The translations under genes were made by a program, and so were the position numbers. Shown in pieces: positions 47,331 through 58,799 of a stretch of DNA of 64,000 nucleotides. The stretch covers positions 3,787,001 through 3,851,000 of the forward strand of contig NC_088915.1 in assembly GCF_963576675.1 (NCBI RefSeq). The letters run 5' to 3'. The stretch comes from Euphorbia lathyris. Its lineage: Eukaryota; Streptophyta; Magnoliopsida; Malpighiales; Euphorbiaceae. How positions within the stretch are numbered: position 1 is the stretch's first letter; the number at the start of each line of letters is the position of its first letter. The notes beneath the pieces are model-generated. The model saw only the letters and a list, made by a program, of their open reading frames with translations. It was not told where the DNA came from and did no database searches.

Positions 47331-48890
47331 TAAGAATGCTATATATCATTATGAGAGAAAAATATGAAATTCAAAGTGCAGAGCTTAGGATGCTACTTGA
47401 GCTTAAACAAGTAAGCTGTGAAGTGCAAAGTTCTAATCTAAAACAGTACAACCTCCATAAAATTCCTATTAACTAAAAAAGTATGACAAATGTCTAATTA
47501 CAAATGTTTTACCGTTTTAACTTGCTGATGTACTTGCTGATGTAATCAGCAAGGATTTGTCCTCTGATTGATTAATAAAAGGTCAACTTGACCTTGAAAA
47601 AAAAGAATGAATACAGTTGAGTTAATGATTCCAATTTAATTGAAACTTTAGCCTTTTGAATGAAAGAAACATAGGATGCTGCCATAAATAAAACAACATA
47701 GAAATAATAATACAATTAATACCTAATGCATAATTATTAGGAACTACGCAGAGCTCGAAGAGAGGCATAATTAATGCCTAAATGATTCAGTATTTTCAAA
47801 TTTCAGGGGACTCATATAGACATAGCAGCATAGGTTTAGTTACATCTTCGGAGTCACAAAATAGATTTTTGGGAAAGTATCAATTTGGACTCCACATAAA
47901 TTAGTATTAATATAGACTTAACGTTTAAAAAATGTATCAACTTAGACATCGAGAACGGATTGGACACATCATTCCTATTACTCCGTTAAGTTCTAATTGA
48001 GGTGTCTCGTTCCGTTATAGAGACCTAAATTGGTACCATTTTTTAAACGTTAAACATATATTGGTGTTATTTTGTACGTGGAGCCTAAATTCATACTTCC
48101 CTAAAAACCATAAGCCTATTTTGATACCTTATCCCTGAACTATAACATGAATATTACAGCTATATTCTAATTCAAGCATCAGATAACACATAAATTAACC
48201 ATGTAAAAACCCTTCAGCATCAAAAGGTTAAAAGCATAAAATTGCATTTACAGCTCTAGTTTAATATCCCATTATACGTTCTATGGTTAGACAATGACAT
48301 CAATTTATATACACAGAAACTAACCTACAACACTAGCTCATCGTAGATAAATCCTCTCAGTAGTAGTTCCTTGCTTTCTTCTTGGACCGTTAATCTTTTC
48401 CTGCTCAAAATAATTTCATGCAAGTTAGCTAGTCCACTAAATTATGCATATGAAATTCTAATTTCAAGGTAAAATTTAAAATATTCTTCCATTCAAATTA
48501 TAGTAAAAAAGGTTTAGGCGTACAAATTCTAATCCCATGCATATGAAATCTAAACCCAAAAGACTATTCTACAACAAGAATTTGAATCCAATTTCTAATA
48601 CTCAAAACAATTGTTTAAAATTCAAATTCACTATTTATGCAACATCTAATTGAGGACTAAAAGAGGTAACCTACTATTTTTTTTAACAGAAGTAACATAT
48701 TCTAAACATTCTTTTCTTTTAATTTAGTTTACAAATATATGCAACACTGTGTTCTAAAATAGAAAATGATAATTGAACTTCATCAGTAATTATAGAAATA
48801 TCAAGATTGTGCACCAATTAAGAATCAAAATTAGTACCTTCGGACCAACCAATCATGTTCTATTCCCCTTTAAATTAGTGTCATGTTTTG
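47331..48890. other. Non-coding CACTA interior with a captured TIR fragment
   Basis: AT-rich and without genes. 47868-48136 is a fragment of the family seen at 2511-3299 (AGTATCAATTTGGACTCC... and ...TTTTGATACCTTATCCC, inverted to each other). It probably also holds the 3' ends of the minus-strand transcripts. Confidence 0.55.
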
Positions 48891-50633
48891 TCCCCTTCAA
48901 TCATCATCATCATCATTGATCACGTTAACATCTTCATCACCACTAACTTCTTCGTCGGTTTCAAGTTGATTGTAATCATCATCATCATCACAATCATCAA
49001 TATTAATTGGAATTATTTCTTCTGCTTGATTAGCAATTGGAAGAGGTATTTCTTCAAAACCAAAAACAACCTCATTCTCCATGGCTTCATCATCATCATC
49101 TATAGGTCTTGTTGCATGAAAATCAGCGGTGATCTTCTCTTCTTGAAAAACATCACCATCTTCATTTTTCTCAGAAATATCCTCTAGTGATTGAAAAGGC
49201 AATTTATATATGTCCCTAGGATGATTTTTCACCACAATAAGCCAATTTTTTTTTTTTGGGATCTTGAACATAAAAGACTTGTTCAGCTTGAGAAGCTAAA
49301 ATAAATGGCTCATCTATTTTTAATCGACCATGGCCTTGACACTTGTGATTGAGAAATCATCTACTGTATATCCACTTCCTTTATGGCTCACATCAAACCA
49401 TTCACATTTGAATAAGTAAACACAATTCATTCCTGAGTACTGGATCTCCCAAACATCTGTCAAATTCCCATAATACTCTTTATCACAAGAACTATCATCA
49501 CCCCTAGACAAGACTCCTGAATTTTGACTCTTGCGATTCATTTGACGATTTACAGTATGAAACCGATATCCATTCACAATATGACCCGAGTAACTCTTGT
49601 AGCGTGGGTATGAACCAAAAGCAAGATTCATAAGATCCTTAGAAACAACATCATGTTCATTTAATTCATAAACCTGCAAGTTCATCAATAATATAAATGT
49701 AATTTATTGAAAACATGGACTAATAATAAGATATAACCTCAAACAAATTATAATAATCCATAGATATATTCACATACATGATCCTCGAACCATTTTGGAA
49801 ATTCTGCATTATATCTCTGTACACATAAACAACCTCTGCAGTCTTGGTTTTAATGGGAAATAGCGTAAGACCTTGTGTGGAATTTTCTTATTATCGTTTG
49901 AATTGTCATCAGACTTCCACCTAGACAATCCACATATTTCACAAGATGTTGCATTTGCAAGTGGACCCCAATATAAAGTGCACATATTTTAACAGACATC
50001 ATATTTTTCATAATGAAGACCCAAACGACGGATATATTTCTTTGCACTACTGTATGTTTCCCATTCAATATTATAACTAAGTAAATCATCAAAAGATTTA
50101 TTTGTCCATCTGTGAAAACTCTTCATGTGAAGTAACTTGACAATAGTAGCTAATTTCGAGAGTTCACATCCTGAATGCAATTTCTCCTTAGCTTCATTTA
50201 GTAATCGATAAAACTCACCAGCATCCCCTTTAGGTTCCCATAGCATACTATTACTGTCACAATCATTACCAACTGAACTATCATGATCAACACTATATAT
50301 ATCATTGACCAATCCAACCATATCATCATCCGACTCATTATCATTATCATTATCATTATCATTCGGATATTCATTGATACCACGTTCTTCATTTGGAGAC
50401 TCCCCATGAAAATACCAAACTGTATATGTGGTTATAATTCCAAATTTCAACAAGTGAAATCTAATCGTAGATTCATCATTATAAACAACATTTCTACATT
50501 TTTTGCAAGGACATTGAATCACGTCGGTCAACAATTTAAATTTGTACGCATACTTCAAAAAAGTTTCAACTCCTTCAATGTAACTACGATATTTTCTATT
50601 GGCAAGAGCCATCCAACTCTTATCAATATCCAT
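48891..50633 (-). pseudogene. TNPD-like CACTA transposase, core deleted
   Basis: Starts at ATG 50633 (MDIDKSWM). Residues 1-75 are the Transpos_assoc domain (GVETFLKYA, CPCKKCRN). An acidic Asp/Asn repeat (NDNDNDNDNESDDD) follows, then HSGCELSKLATIVKLLHMKS and KKYIRRLGLHYEKYDVC, one in-frame TAA, and the start of Transposase_21 (TLYWGPLANATSCEICGLSR, KVLRYFPLKPRLQRLFMC). It then jumps near 49820 to NAEFPKWFEDHV, losing the catalytic core and DUF4218. After an intron (~49777-49674) comes DUF4216 (GHIVNGYRFHTVNRQ, NSGVLSRGD, YLFKCEWFD), a frameshift near 49325, another in the A-run at ~49250, and an acidic tail. The expected length is ~900-1100 residues; about half remain. Confidence 0.9.
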
Positions 50634-51872
50634 ATCGTTTATGAACCAATCTGAAATTAAATCACATATTAACATTATGTATAATTGATTTAACATACAA
50701 TAATGAGGATTAAGTGTCAAATATGATACTAGAACTAAGCACCAAAAAACCAAAAAATTGAGAGCAAAAAGAGTTACTCATTCCATCAATGTCTCAAATT
50801 GCATTTTTTACGGTTTGAAAAAAAAGTTTCTCTATAATTTATGTCAACCAGATTTATATTTGAAGTTGACCTATCAAGGGCTTCATGTGAATTTATCTTT
50901 GCATTTCATGGCTCATTTTACATTTAGTTAGCTAACTAGAAATACCATTATATAAGACAGAGCCTACTTGCCTAGCTAAAATAGTCAAGACTTTATACAT
51001 ACAACTACTTTATTTGCAATCTCTTAGTTTTTTTTATCTAAGCATCAAACCAATCATAAATACAAACCTCATCCACTACTATTAGGATGCATACTATCTT
51101 GGTTTTTGAGACAAGTAGGAACTTAGTTCACAGTTTCCATAATTTTAAACTGGAAGTATTTTTTATATGGCTCAGTCAGGTATTTTGACAAACACTTGGT
51201 GATGAAAAGGCCACCAAATCACAAAAAGACCTAAAATCCCCAAAGCAATCATATGCAATGAAATTTTAGATTAACTTCAAACAAAATGAGCAGTTCTATT
51301 CTATAAACCAACACACAATTATGGAGATGAATAAATTAGAAGACAGATTAAAAAAAACAAGTGATACAAACTTAAAAATTAAAAAACGACCAATCATCTA
51401 ACCTCTATGGACGAACGTTGACGACGCGAAGCAACCGAGGTTGGGTTCCGGTAGCTACTGTTGTCTCGCCTGAATCGCCTGACAAGGGTATTGCGTTTTC
51501 TCCATTTTGGCGTAAGAAATTAGGATGAAAGAGGGGCTCGCAGTTTGGGATTAGATTATAATTGATTTTGTTTTATTGAAACGCTGTGTCTAATGAAACC
51601 ATGTCCTTTTGGTCTATTGAAAAAAAAAATTTAAATATAAATCATTATTAAATACCAGAATTTCAAATAAATCCCACTTCAAAATTTGATTCCAAAATAT
51701 CCGATCAATCCATTTTTTTTTGTATTAAACCCAAAATTATTCATGCCTTATGTCTATTGTTAATTTATTAAAACAATTTTCCAATTAATTGTATTTGTTA
51801 TTCGATCCGCTCATGAGTGGTTTTGACGTTAGGCTTGATAAAAGATTGATAGTATTCCGTCCAATTTATAAA
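50634..51872 (-). promoter_or_regulatory. Probable 5' region of the TNPD gene
   Basis: No coding sequence of known type. 51400-51540 is a locally GC- and CpG-richer island with a short minus-strand frame (MEKTQYPCQAIQAR, stop), and may be the leader of TNPD transcripts with introns between it and 50633. This is inferred from position and composition. Confidence 0.35.
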
Positions 51873-52274
51873 GGGAAAAGGTGTAAAAATGCCCCCTAAC
51901 ATTTACAGCCAAGGGCAATTTTACCGCTAACGTTTAAAATAATGCAATTTTACCCCTGACATTGGCAACCAGGAGCCATTTTATCCCTAACGTTGTCAAG
52001 TTTGGTCAATTTTAGAAATAATTCATCAAATTGTCCTCTCGATCATCATTCTTGCATGTGAGTGTCATAAACATAGGATTAGATTTGGAAAAAAATTTAA
52101 AAAATATACTTTCTATTTTACGAGTTGGACAAAAAAAAATTCAAAATATTTCGCCGAATGTTAAGGGTAAAATTGCTCTTCGCGGCCAACGTTAAAGTAT
52201 AATTGCATCATTGACGTTAAGGGTAAATTTGCTCCTGGCCGTAAACGTTAGGTGCATATTTTGCACCTTATCCC
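51873..52274. mobile_element. 402-bp Mutator-like TIR element nested in the CACTA
   Basis: Starts GGGAAAAGGTGTAAAAATGC and ends GCATATTTTGCACCTTATCCC. Inner words (CTAACGTT, GGGTAAAATTGC) are mirrored on both sides. Perfect 9-bp TSD ATTTATAAA at 51864-51872 and 52275-52283. No gene inside. Confidence 0.92.
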
Positions 52275-52283
52275 ATTTATAAA

Positions 52284-53121
52284 TAACTCGAGCTTGATTA
52301 CAATTTTAGTAAATAGGAATTTAGGCTCGAACCGAGTTCAACTTTTAGTTCGAGCTTGTGTATTTTCTGATAATCCGAGTATAAGCATGTCAAAGTTGAA
52401 CAGCTTTTGAGTGGTTTGGTGTTCAGTTCGATAAAAACTCGACTACTTATCCACAACTAAACTACCGTCGCCTCTCTGTCCATGCCAACAAAATCAACTT
52501 AATTATACTTCAAACAGTATTATAACTCTCTAGGAGCCATGGATGAAACCAAGGGAATAGGATCTATGCAAGATTGTGTAGAAGAGCTAAGTGGCCATAG
52601 ATGAGACTTATAAATCAATTAATGAAATGGGGAAGACCAAAGCCTCTAATTTTCAGCTAATGATTAGCGATATTCAGCCTTGACAGGTGAAGCTACTTAG
52701 CATATTTAACTACTTGTACAAACAGCTTGCTTTTCAAAGCAGACAATGGATGGCAAGTTTCAAAGCAGACAATTTCAATAGCTCGGCTGACCTTCATTTT
52801 AGCTCAGGATTACACCCACATTTTTTTTATCGTAAGCAGCAGCTTTGCTGCCAAGCCAGCTTCCTCAGCAAACACAACACAATCTTATTCGCACAATATT
52901 GATATGCAACCTCTAAACAACTTTCTGATACTTTCATCAGTCCACTATGAAATTTAATAAATTTAGAATCTAAAACCTTATGTAAATTGAAATCAAAACA
53001 TTTAAAAATTCATCCTAAACCAAAAACATCATCCCTATCAATGTTGAAAAGTAATAAACTAGTGATATTAATCAATAAAGCAAGCAAGTTCAAAATTAAC
53101 GAATCCATCAATTGACAACCT
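52284..53121. other. CACTA interior without recognisable gene
   Basis: AT-rich. Short overlapping frames at 52687-52957 have no domain. It lies between the stop of the Transposase_24-type gene and the nested element, so it probably includes that gene's 3' UTR and polyadenylation region. Confidence 0.4.
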
Positions 53122-56094
53122 TCACAAGTCCATTTGCATCTCTTCCTCCTACAAAATTGTAAGAACAAAAACACCCAATTAACAATATGGTTTATTATAT
53201 AGTTCAAAAGCAAATGTGTTTAATTAAGTACTTACCAAAGCATTATGTGTACTCCTTGAGCTATTTTCTTTTAACATTATTTCCATCCTTCTGCAATACG
53301 ATTCAGAAACCTGTTGTCGCTCCACCTCATGTTCATCTTGCGCCTTTCTATGCCCTTCGTGTGCCTTTAATTCAGCTGTCAGTCTTGCAACCTCATTTTT
53401 AAGCGCATTAACTTCATCATTTTTACCATTAGACATCATTCCTCTAGTAATTGCTTTATATCCCAATCCTTTACCACGAACATATCCTGATCTAACTCCA
53501 AATACCTGTTGTAGCACATGATCTGATGTGGGAACAGACTCATTATCATTTATCGGCTGATCCTCAACCCTTTGCATATCTTCCTATATTATGTAAAACA
53601 TAAGTGAAATTTAATAAGCGAATTATAAAGATATGAAACAGCCTGAAACACAAACAAATACCTAAAAAAGAAGACCAAACATATATAATATTATGGACCA
53701 ATCAATCACCAATTGTCTAATAACTCAATCATAAGACCATAATAGAGATTTCACTTGAAATTAGATTTAAGAAAATAAGTTTCAGCATTATGTAAATTTC
53801 AGAACCTGCACATCCCATATGATAAAAGTAGTACAATAGTTCTTCATTATGCTTTTTGATGCAGACTTTTACACAAATTGATCATCCATCCAATAACTAA
53901 ATGCAAAAAAACCACATGCCAATCCACAATATTTGTATAACACTTGTCACTATTGTAGTTTTTTCAACTAACTAGAACACATGAAACTGAAAATGTCATA
54001 AGCACATTTTAGGCATCTGAACCAAGTACAAGAAAAGCAAAGAGCTTTTATGATTATATTTAAAATCAGAATCACAACATCAATAGAAACACATGAAATA
54101 AGCGTATCAAACAAAGGTTAATCTAGTTTGACAGTATCCTAACAAGGCAATTGCTTAAAAAACTCTATTACTTACATAAATCCTTTTTGATTGTGAATCA
54201 TGGAATGTAGTTTGTCCTTGGTCATTTGTAATTCCATGAGTGGCCTTCCACACATCAAAAGCCTTTGGCAATTCGCCTAATTCCTCATCCATCTTCAACA
54301 TTAATAGTATAATCATCTTAAATAGAACTAGTCAAACCCTTTAAAAATAATTGATAAGAGTTGCTCTATATATTTACCATTTTATACTCTACTTGTGCGA
54401 AAGGGGTTAGACCAGTTGAAGAAACCACTATTTGAGAAGCACGATTAGTTGAATTAATATAACTTTGTTCCTACAAATTAATAATGTGTAAGAAAGCATT
54501 CATTTAAAATTAAATTAACAATAATACATACTAACCATCACCTAATAAATTAAACAAAACATTATATATTAACCTGAAAATCCTCGCTTCCAAAAACTTT
54601 AAGCATGTCTTTCCAAGCATCTCCAGATAGTTCTTTAGGAACATGTTTCAAGCGTTCCTCATCATTACTATACATGCGATATTGGTTATGTAATTTATAT
54701 TTCCATCTGCGATATGCCGTTTTCATCTGAAAGAAACAGAAGTACTCAAATTTAGCTTTTTTCATTTCTGGCGTATCGGGCTCCTCCTTTCCTAACTCTT
54801 CACGTTTCTTCCACTTTTCAGGGCTATCAGTGCTAACATCAAAATAGTCCTGTACAATATGTAGGTTCATTAAATATTTAATAAAATTTAACAATTCTAC
54901 ACAATAAATAAAAATCGGTCCAACACAATAATATTTACTTGAATCATAGCCCACAAACGGGACCTGTGCTTCTTTTCAATTTCATCCCAAGACTCAGTCG
55001 GAGGTCTATAAATTCTAGCGCAGTATCCTAACCATGACGATAATTTATTAGAATGCTTCCCAATTGGTCTAAAATATCTACCCGGTGGAATGAAAACAAC
55101 TAATTTGTTTTTCCTTCCATTCGTAAGTTTGTCGAGATCCATCCCTTTGTATGGTCCCCTACCAACTGATCTCGCTAAAAAATAAGTAACAACACTAATT
55201 AATTAAAAAAAACAGAATGAAGATATTCTAATTTTTCGTATAAAGTGCTAAAAAAAGATGTTAAGTTATAAATGAAACAAACCTCGAAAAGTTTCTGAAT
55301 TTTCAGCGCTTATCTCCGTATCTGATAGGCAAGGATAGTCAGATTCATGATTATCAATGGGATTATCAGATTGTGGATGGTCAGAACCTTGCAAGTGACA
55401 AGCATCTATCTCATCAACATTTTCATTATCAGCATTGTTGATTATAGTACGCCTCATTTTGTCTAATATTAGATAACGAACAAAGAGTTATTATACATTC
55501 TAAAAAACATTTATATAAAAAAACTCGATAAATGAAAAGTATAATAACCGTGGTCATACCGAGAGTAGATCGGCTTAATGAAGAATGCAAACCTTCATCA
55601 TCGAAAGTAGCACGTGTACGAGGACTGGACGTTGTAATCCTTTTATTTCTAAGATCTTAATTGACAAAATAAAATGATTACTAGATATTATAAATAGCTT
55701 ATTCATATTAAATACAAGAATAAGAAATAAATCATAACTTGCATATAATGTACCGTTCATTGACGCAACAGAAGATGGTGTACGTGCAGTTGCATTTCTA
55801 GTTGCTTCATTAATGTTAGCAGCACTCTGTACCTTCTTTTCTCTTGAGATTTGTCTCCATCCCTCTATGAAACAAAAGTTAACATATATAATATCATACA
55901 TGGTACTAGGAAAATAAAAGCTAAATGATTCAAAATATTATATTTTTACCTTGATTTGCACCTAAAGTAGGCAATTGTTGACTTGTCGGGGAAATTGTAT
56001 CTTCATCAGAATAATCATTTAAGATAGGTCGGTGAGGTTTAAGTACCGGACGTAATCTCCTCTTGTACTTCTTGCGTTTTTTTACACTCTCCAT
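53122..56094 (-). CDS. Transposase_24 (Ptta/En-Spm) family protein, 10 exons, 542 aa
   Basis: Exons read from the minus strand: 56094-55950, 55864-55754, 55655-55560, 55462-55283, 55174-54939, 54849-54574, 54470-54378, 54292-54176, 53583-53236, 53148-53122. All introns have GT/AG borders and the phases join without a stop (1629 nt). The N-terminus is basic (MESVKKRKKYKRRLRP, a likely nuclear signal). Residues ~178-256 (FIPPGRYFRPIGKHSNKLSS, SRLWAMIQ) and 257-348 (KKREELGKEEPDTPEMKK, WKYKLHNQYR) resemble plant En/Spm Transposase_24 proteins. Exon 8 has the FDVWKATHG block; exon 9 has QQVFGVRSGYVRGKGLG and a C-terminal coiled coil (~450-520). By analogy with TNPA it may bind the subterminal array; this is inferred. 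The exon model is manual, so small borders may differ. Confidence 0.8.
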
Positions 56095-57600
56095 ACTCTA
56101 ACAATTGAATTAACCTTTTTATAACCTGTCAGAAATAATTTCTTAGTCCAAAATACATCTATAAAATACAAGCTCAATAGTCAAATTCTTTCATGTATTA
56201 AAGAAGCAGATCCAAAAACACATATACTGTGATGTTTTTTTTTGTGTTTGTTTTGTTATTTAAGGCTTAATTTATGATTTGGGTTACATAGAAATTACTC
56301 TTAAGTGATTCATAATTTTTATATCCTTCATAGAAAAAAATAAAAAAATCAAGTAAACAAAATGCCTAGTTTTCTAAGTCTAAGATTTAAATCATAGCAG
56401 AAATCATAATTATACAGAAACAATTATAATCTAATTTACAGAATTAACATCAACTGAACAAGACTAAGTGCTGAATATAAACATCAAACACATTAGCTAA
56501 GGGAACAACAAACAACAGAGGAGAAAAAAACAGAGCTTCTATTGAAACTGACATCATTTCTTCTTTTTTGACCTGTCTCTTTTCCCAGATTGTAATATCT
56601 TTTTTTTTCCTTTTTTTGTGCGTGTAAACTCCAGATCCAGATAACCATGATATCTAATGAATTGACCACAATGCTCTATTTATAGTTTGACATGTATGAC
56701 TACGTATAGCTTGACATGTATGACTACGTATACCCTCACATATAATAAATACTACTTTTTCCTTTCCCATTAGTCATACTCATGGGCTACATTCTCATTT
56801 TCATAATCAAATTTCATCTTTTTCAAGACAATATTTTCTGTACATATACAAATGTAAGCATTTTTCTTGTGATCAAATTCATCTCTGAACAGTCAAAAAT
56901 CACTTTGAAGTTAAATATACTCATGGTTTGTTTCCAGGAATATTCCACTTCTCAAGTTTGATGCACTCAATCTTGTGTTTTCATCAAAATATGCCATAAA
57001 AATTCTAATATTGCTTAATCAAAGACCAACACAGGAATTTTTTTAATCCAATTCCCAATTCCCATTTCATAATTTAGTTTTGTCTAGCTAACTAAACAAA
57101 TACCAATTAGGATATTTGAAAATTGAACCCATACCACCAAACTCCGTGGAAGCAAAATAATCAAGCTGCATACAAAATTTCCACCTGTTGTTTTTTTTCC
57201 ATATTACTCTTAAGTGAATCATACAAATAAGTATAAAAATCAATTGTTAACCAACTAATAACAAATGTTAACCAACTACAGATGAATCATAAATATTGAA
57301 AAAAAAAATTGACAGAGAAAGAGAAGGAATACCTAGTGTGTAAAGAACAAAAACGCTACCAGACTTGTAGAAAATGTTGGTATAGCACAAGAAAACTTAG
57401 TGAGTCTGTATTATGTGGGTTTTATTCCACAAAAAAAGTGGCGCCAAATTTACCCTCCAAATCACAGCTTAAGATCGTGTTAAATGATACACGTTTTCAT
57501 CAGTATTTGGTTTTTATCCCTTAGGAAACTTAAATCACAGAATAAATCAAATTACTAAATTTCAAAAATCTAATATGAGCATACAAAACTCCATTAGAAT
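56095..57600 (-). promoter_or_regulatory. Upstream region of the Transposase_24 gene, with a 27-bp duplication
   Basis: AT-rich. At 56674-56733 the words TTTGACATGTATGACTACGTATA and CTTGACATGTATGACTACGTATA stand in tandem. 57309-57524 is a 71-codon plus-strand frame without a domain. No further exon could be assigned; a 5' UTR intron is possible. Confidence 0.35.
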
Positions 57601-57618
57601 AGAGGACCAAATTACCTG

Positions 57619-57834
57619 TCAAGGGATTCTAGCCCTGAAATCACAGTTCTCTCCAATTTTATTATTTCTTTGAGAAAGAAAACCTTGAGCTCCATCTACC
57701 AGCTGAGTCATGGATTGGAGTATACAAATAGTCTCCAATTTTCGCCCTAGATCTAAGTAAAAGGCAGAATTGTCAAGTGCTTCCTTAGGCAATAAACTCA
57801 TCCAGTAATTAGGGGTTAATTCTTTCAGCTTCAA
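57619..57834 (-). CDS. Unrecognised 71-codon frame upstream of the Transposase_24 gene
   Basis: It reads KELTPNYWMSLLPKEALDNS, then AFYLDLGRKLETICIL and FLSQRNNKIGENCDFRARIP. The balanced composition looks more like real protein than the neighbouring frames. It starts at an alternative codon, so it may be an exon of a longer transcript or a captured host-gene piece. I do not recognise it. Confidence 0.3.
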   Translation of the reverse strand: MKLKELTPNYWMSLLPKEALDNSAFYLDLGRKLETICILQSMTQLVDGAQGFLSQRNNKIGENCDFRARIP

Positions 57835-57983
57835 TTAAAATATAAATTGGCTTCTAGATTGCTGGCCCTTCTCAGCTTGGTAGGAAGAATAAGATGCTGA
57901 TGAAGAAATAATAGAGAGAAGAAGAGAGTAAAGATGAAATAATAATAGAATTTCATCTCACACCAGTTTCAATTTCAGTGGAT

Positions 57984-58120
57984 TTAAAGAGAGTAAGAAA
58001 AGAATGAATAACCCAAAGATGAAAACTTAATTTCTACAGAGAGTTTTGCTCTTGAGGTGAAGACGGCGGCCATGGAAATGAGGTAGGTGAAGGGTTGGCT
58101 GCGTGGTCCCCAAAGAGTAC
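57984..58120 (-). promoter_or_regulatory. Possible transcript leader at the right end of the CACTA
   Basis: The minus strand has an ATG in good plant context (TTTCCATGGCCGCC, 58073-58071 region) opening a 29-codon frame (MAAVFTSRAKLSVEIKF...). The stretch is richer in GC than its surroundings. Position near the CACTA end, upstream of both genes, fits an En/Spm-type promoter and leader. This is inference. Confidence 0.35.
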
Positions 58121-58356
58121 AGATTGTTTTCCAAAATAAAAATTTAATTCGAAATATGTTAAAAAGTAATAAATTTAATTGATTATAATTAATATAAATA
58201 TATACTAATATCAAATTGTCCCCAATTATACTATTAAAGTGTATTAGAGACAATACAAAATTATGTCTTCTTTACTAATTCAATAATGTTAATAGAGGAC
58301 AATATAATATAATCGTCCCTAAGAATTTGTGCCTGAAACTCTCTTTTTTTGTAGTG

Positions 58357-58784
58357 TTGTGACATTGTGTCATCTCTTCTTTAAAAGGCAACTTCTCCGG
58401 TTCACTCGTGCTCAAAACAGGACCACCAGACCCTGTATCCATGTAAATTGGTTCTTCATGCAAAGGGCATTTCTTTCTATACTCGGTGAATTCTTTAGTT
58501 GTCTCATTCAAAGCTTTTTCATAGCCATCTAAGAGATTTCTCGTCATGTATAGTTCGTGTTTGAGCCTAGAAGTCTCCATATGTCTTCTTTGTTGCTCCT
58601 CCATCTTCGCCTTGTGCAAATTATGAACCATGTTATTCTGATGATCGAACTCGCTAAGAAACATTTGTTGTTGGATACTTGAGTTTTGATAAGCCTGCTC
58701 TTTCGCATGATAGGACATCCCAGCTTTTTCCAAGACTTGTTGCATTTGCTCCATATACATATGGAATTCGGATGTTGACTTCAA
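58357..58784 (-). pseudogene. Coiled-coil protein frame, split by the CACTA insertion
   Basis: The minus-strand frame (58784-58360; first ATG at 58760) reads MYMEQMQQVLEKAGMSYHAK, FLSEFDHQNNMVHNLHKAKM, HELYMTRNLLDGYEKALNET and CPLHEEPIYMDTGSGG, ending at EEMTQ at the CACTA border. The remaining codons and the stop lie across the element at 46635-46565. Leu/Glu/Gln-rich composition suggests a coiled coil. No stop or frameshift interrupts the 58-kb part, unlike the 4.7-kb paralogue. The upstream part is missing because the hairpin begins at 58800. The family is not recognised. Confidence 0.65.
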
Positions 58785-58799
58785 ATTATTATCCCAACG

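Larger units (their letters stand above)
46636..58356 (-). mobile_element. 11.7-kb CACTA (En/Spm-type) transposon
   Basis: Termini CACTACAAAAAAAAGGAGTT and the complementary ...CTCTCTTTTTTTGTAGTG. 3-bp TSD TTG at 46633-46635 and 58357-58359. A subterminal repeat array lies inside the left end. Two minus-strand genes are present: a Transposase_24-type gene (56094-53122) and a truncated TNPD (50633-48897). The insertion splits the coiled-coil frame of a TPS-repeat unit. With its TNPD core deleted, the element cannot move on its own. Confidence 0.95.

Noticed and set aside
48888..49187. Isoleucine-rich plus-strand frame
   Set aside because: Antisense of the Asp/Glu-rich tail of the TNPD pseudogene (GAT codons read backwards).
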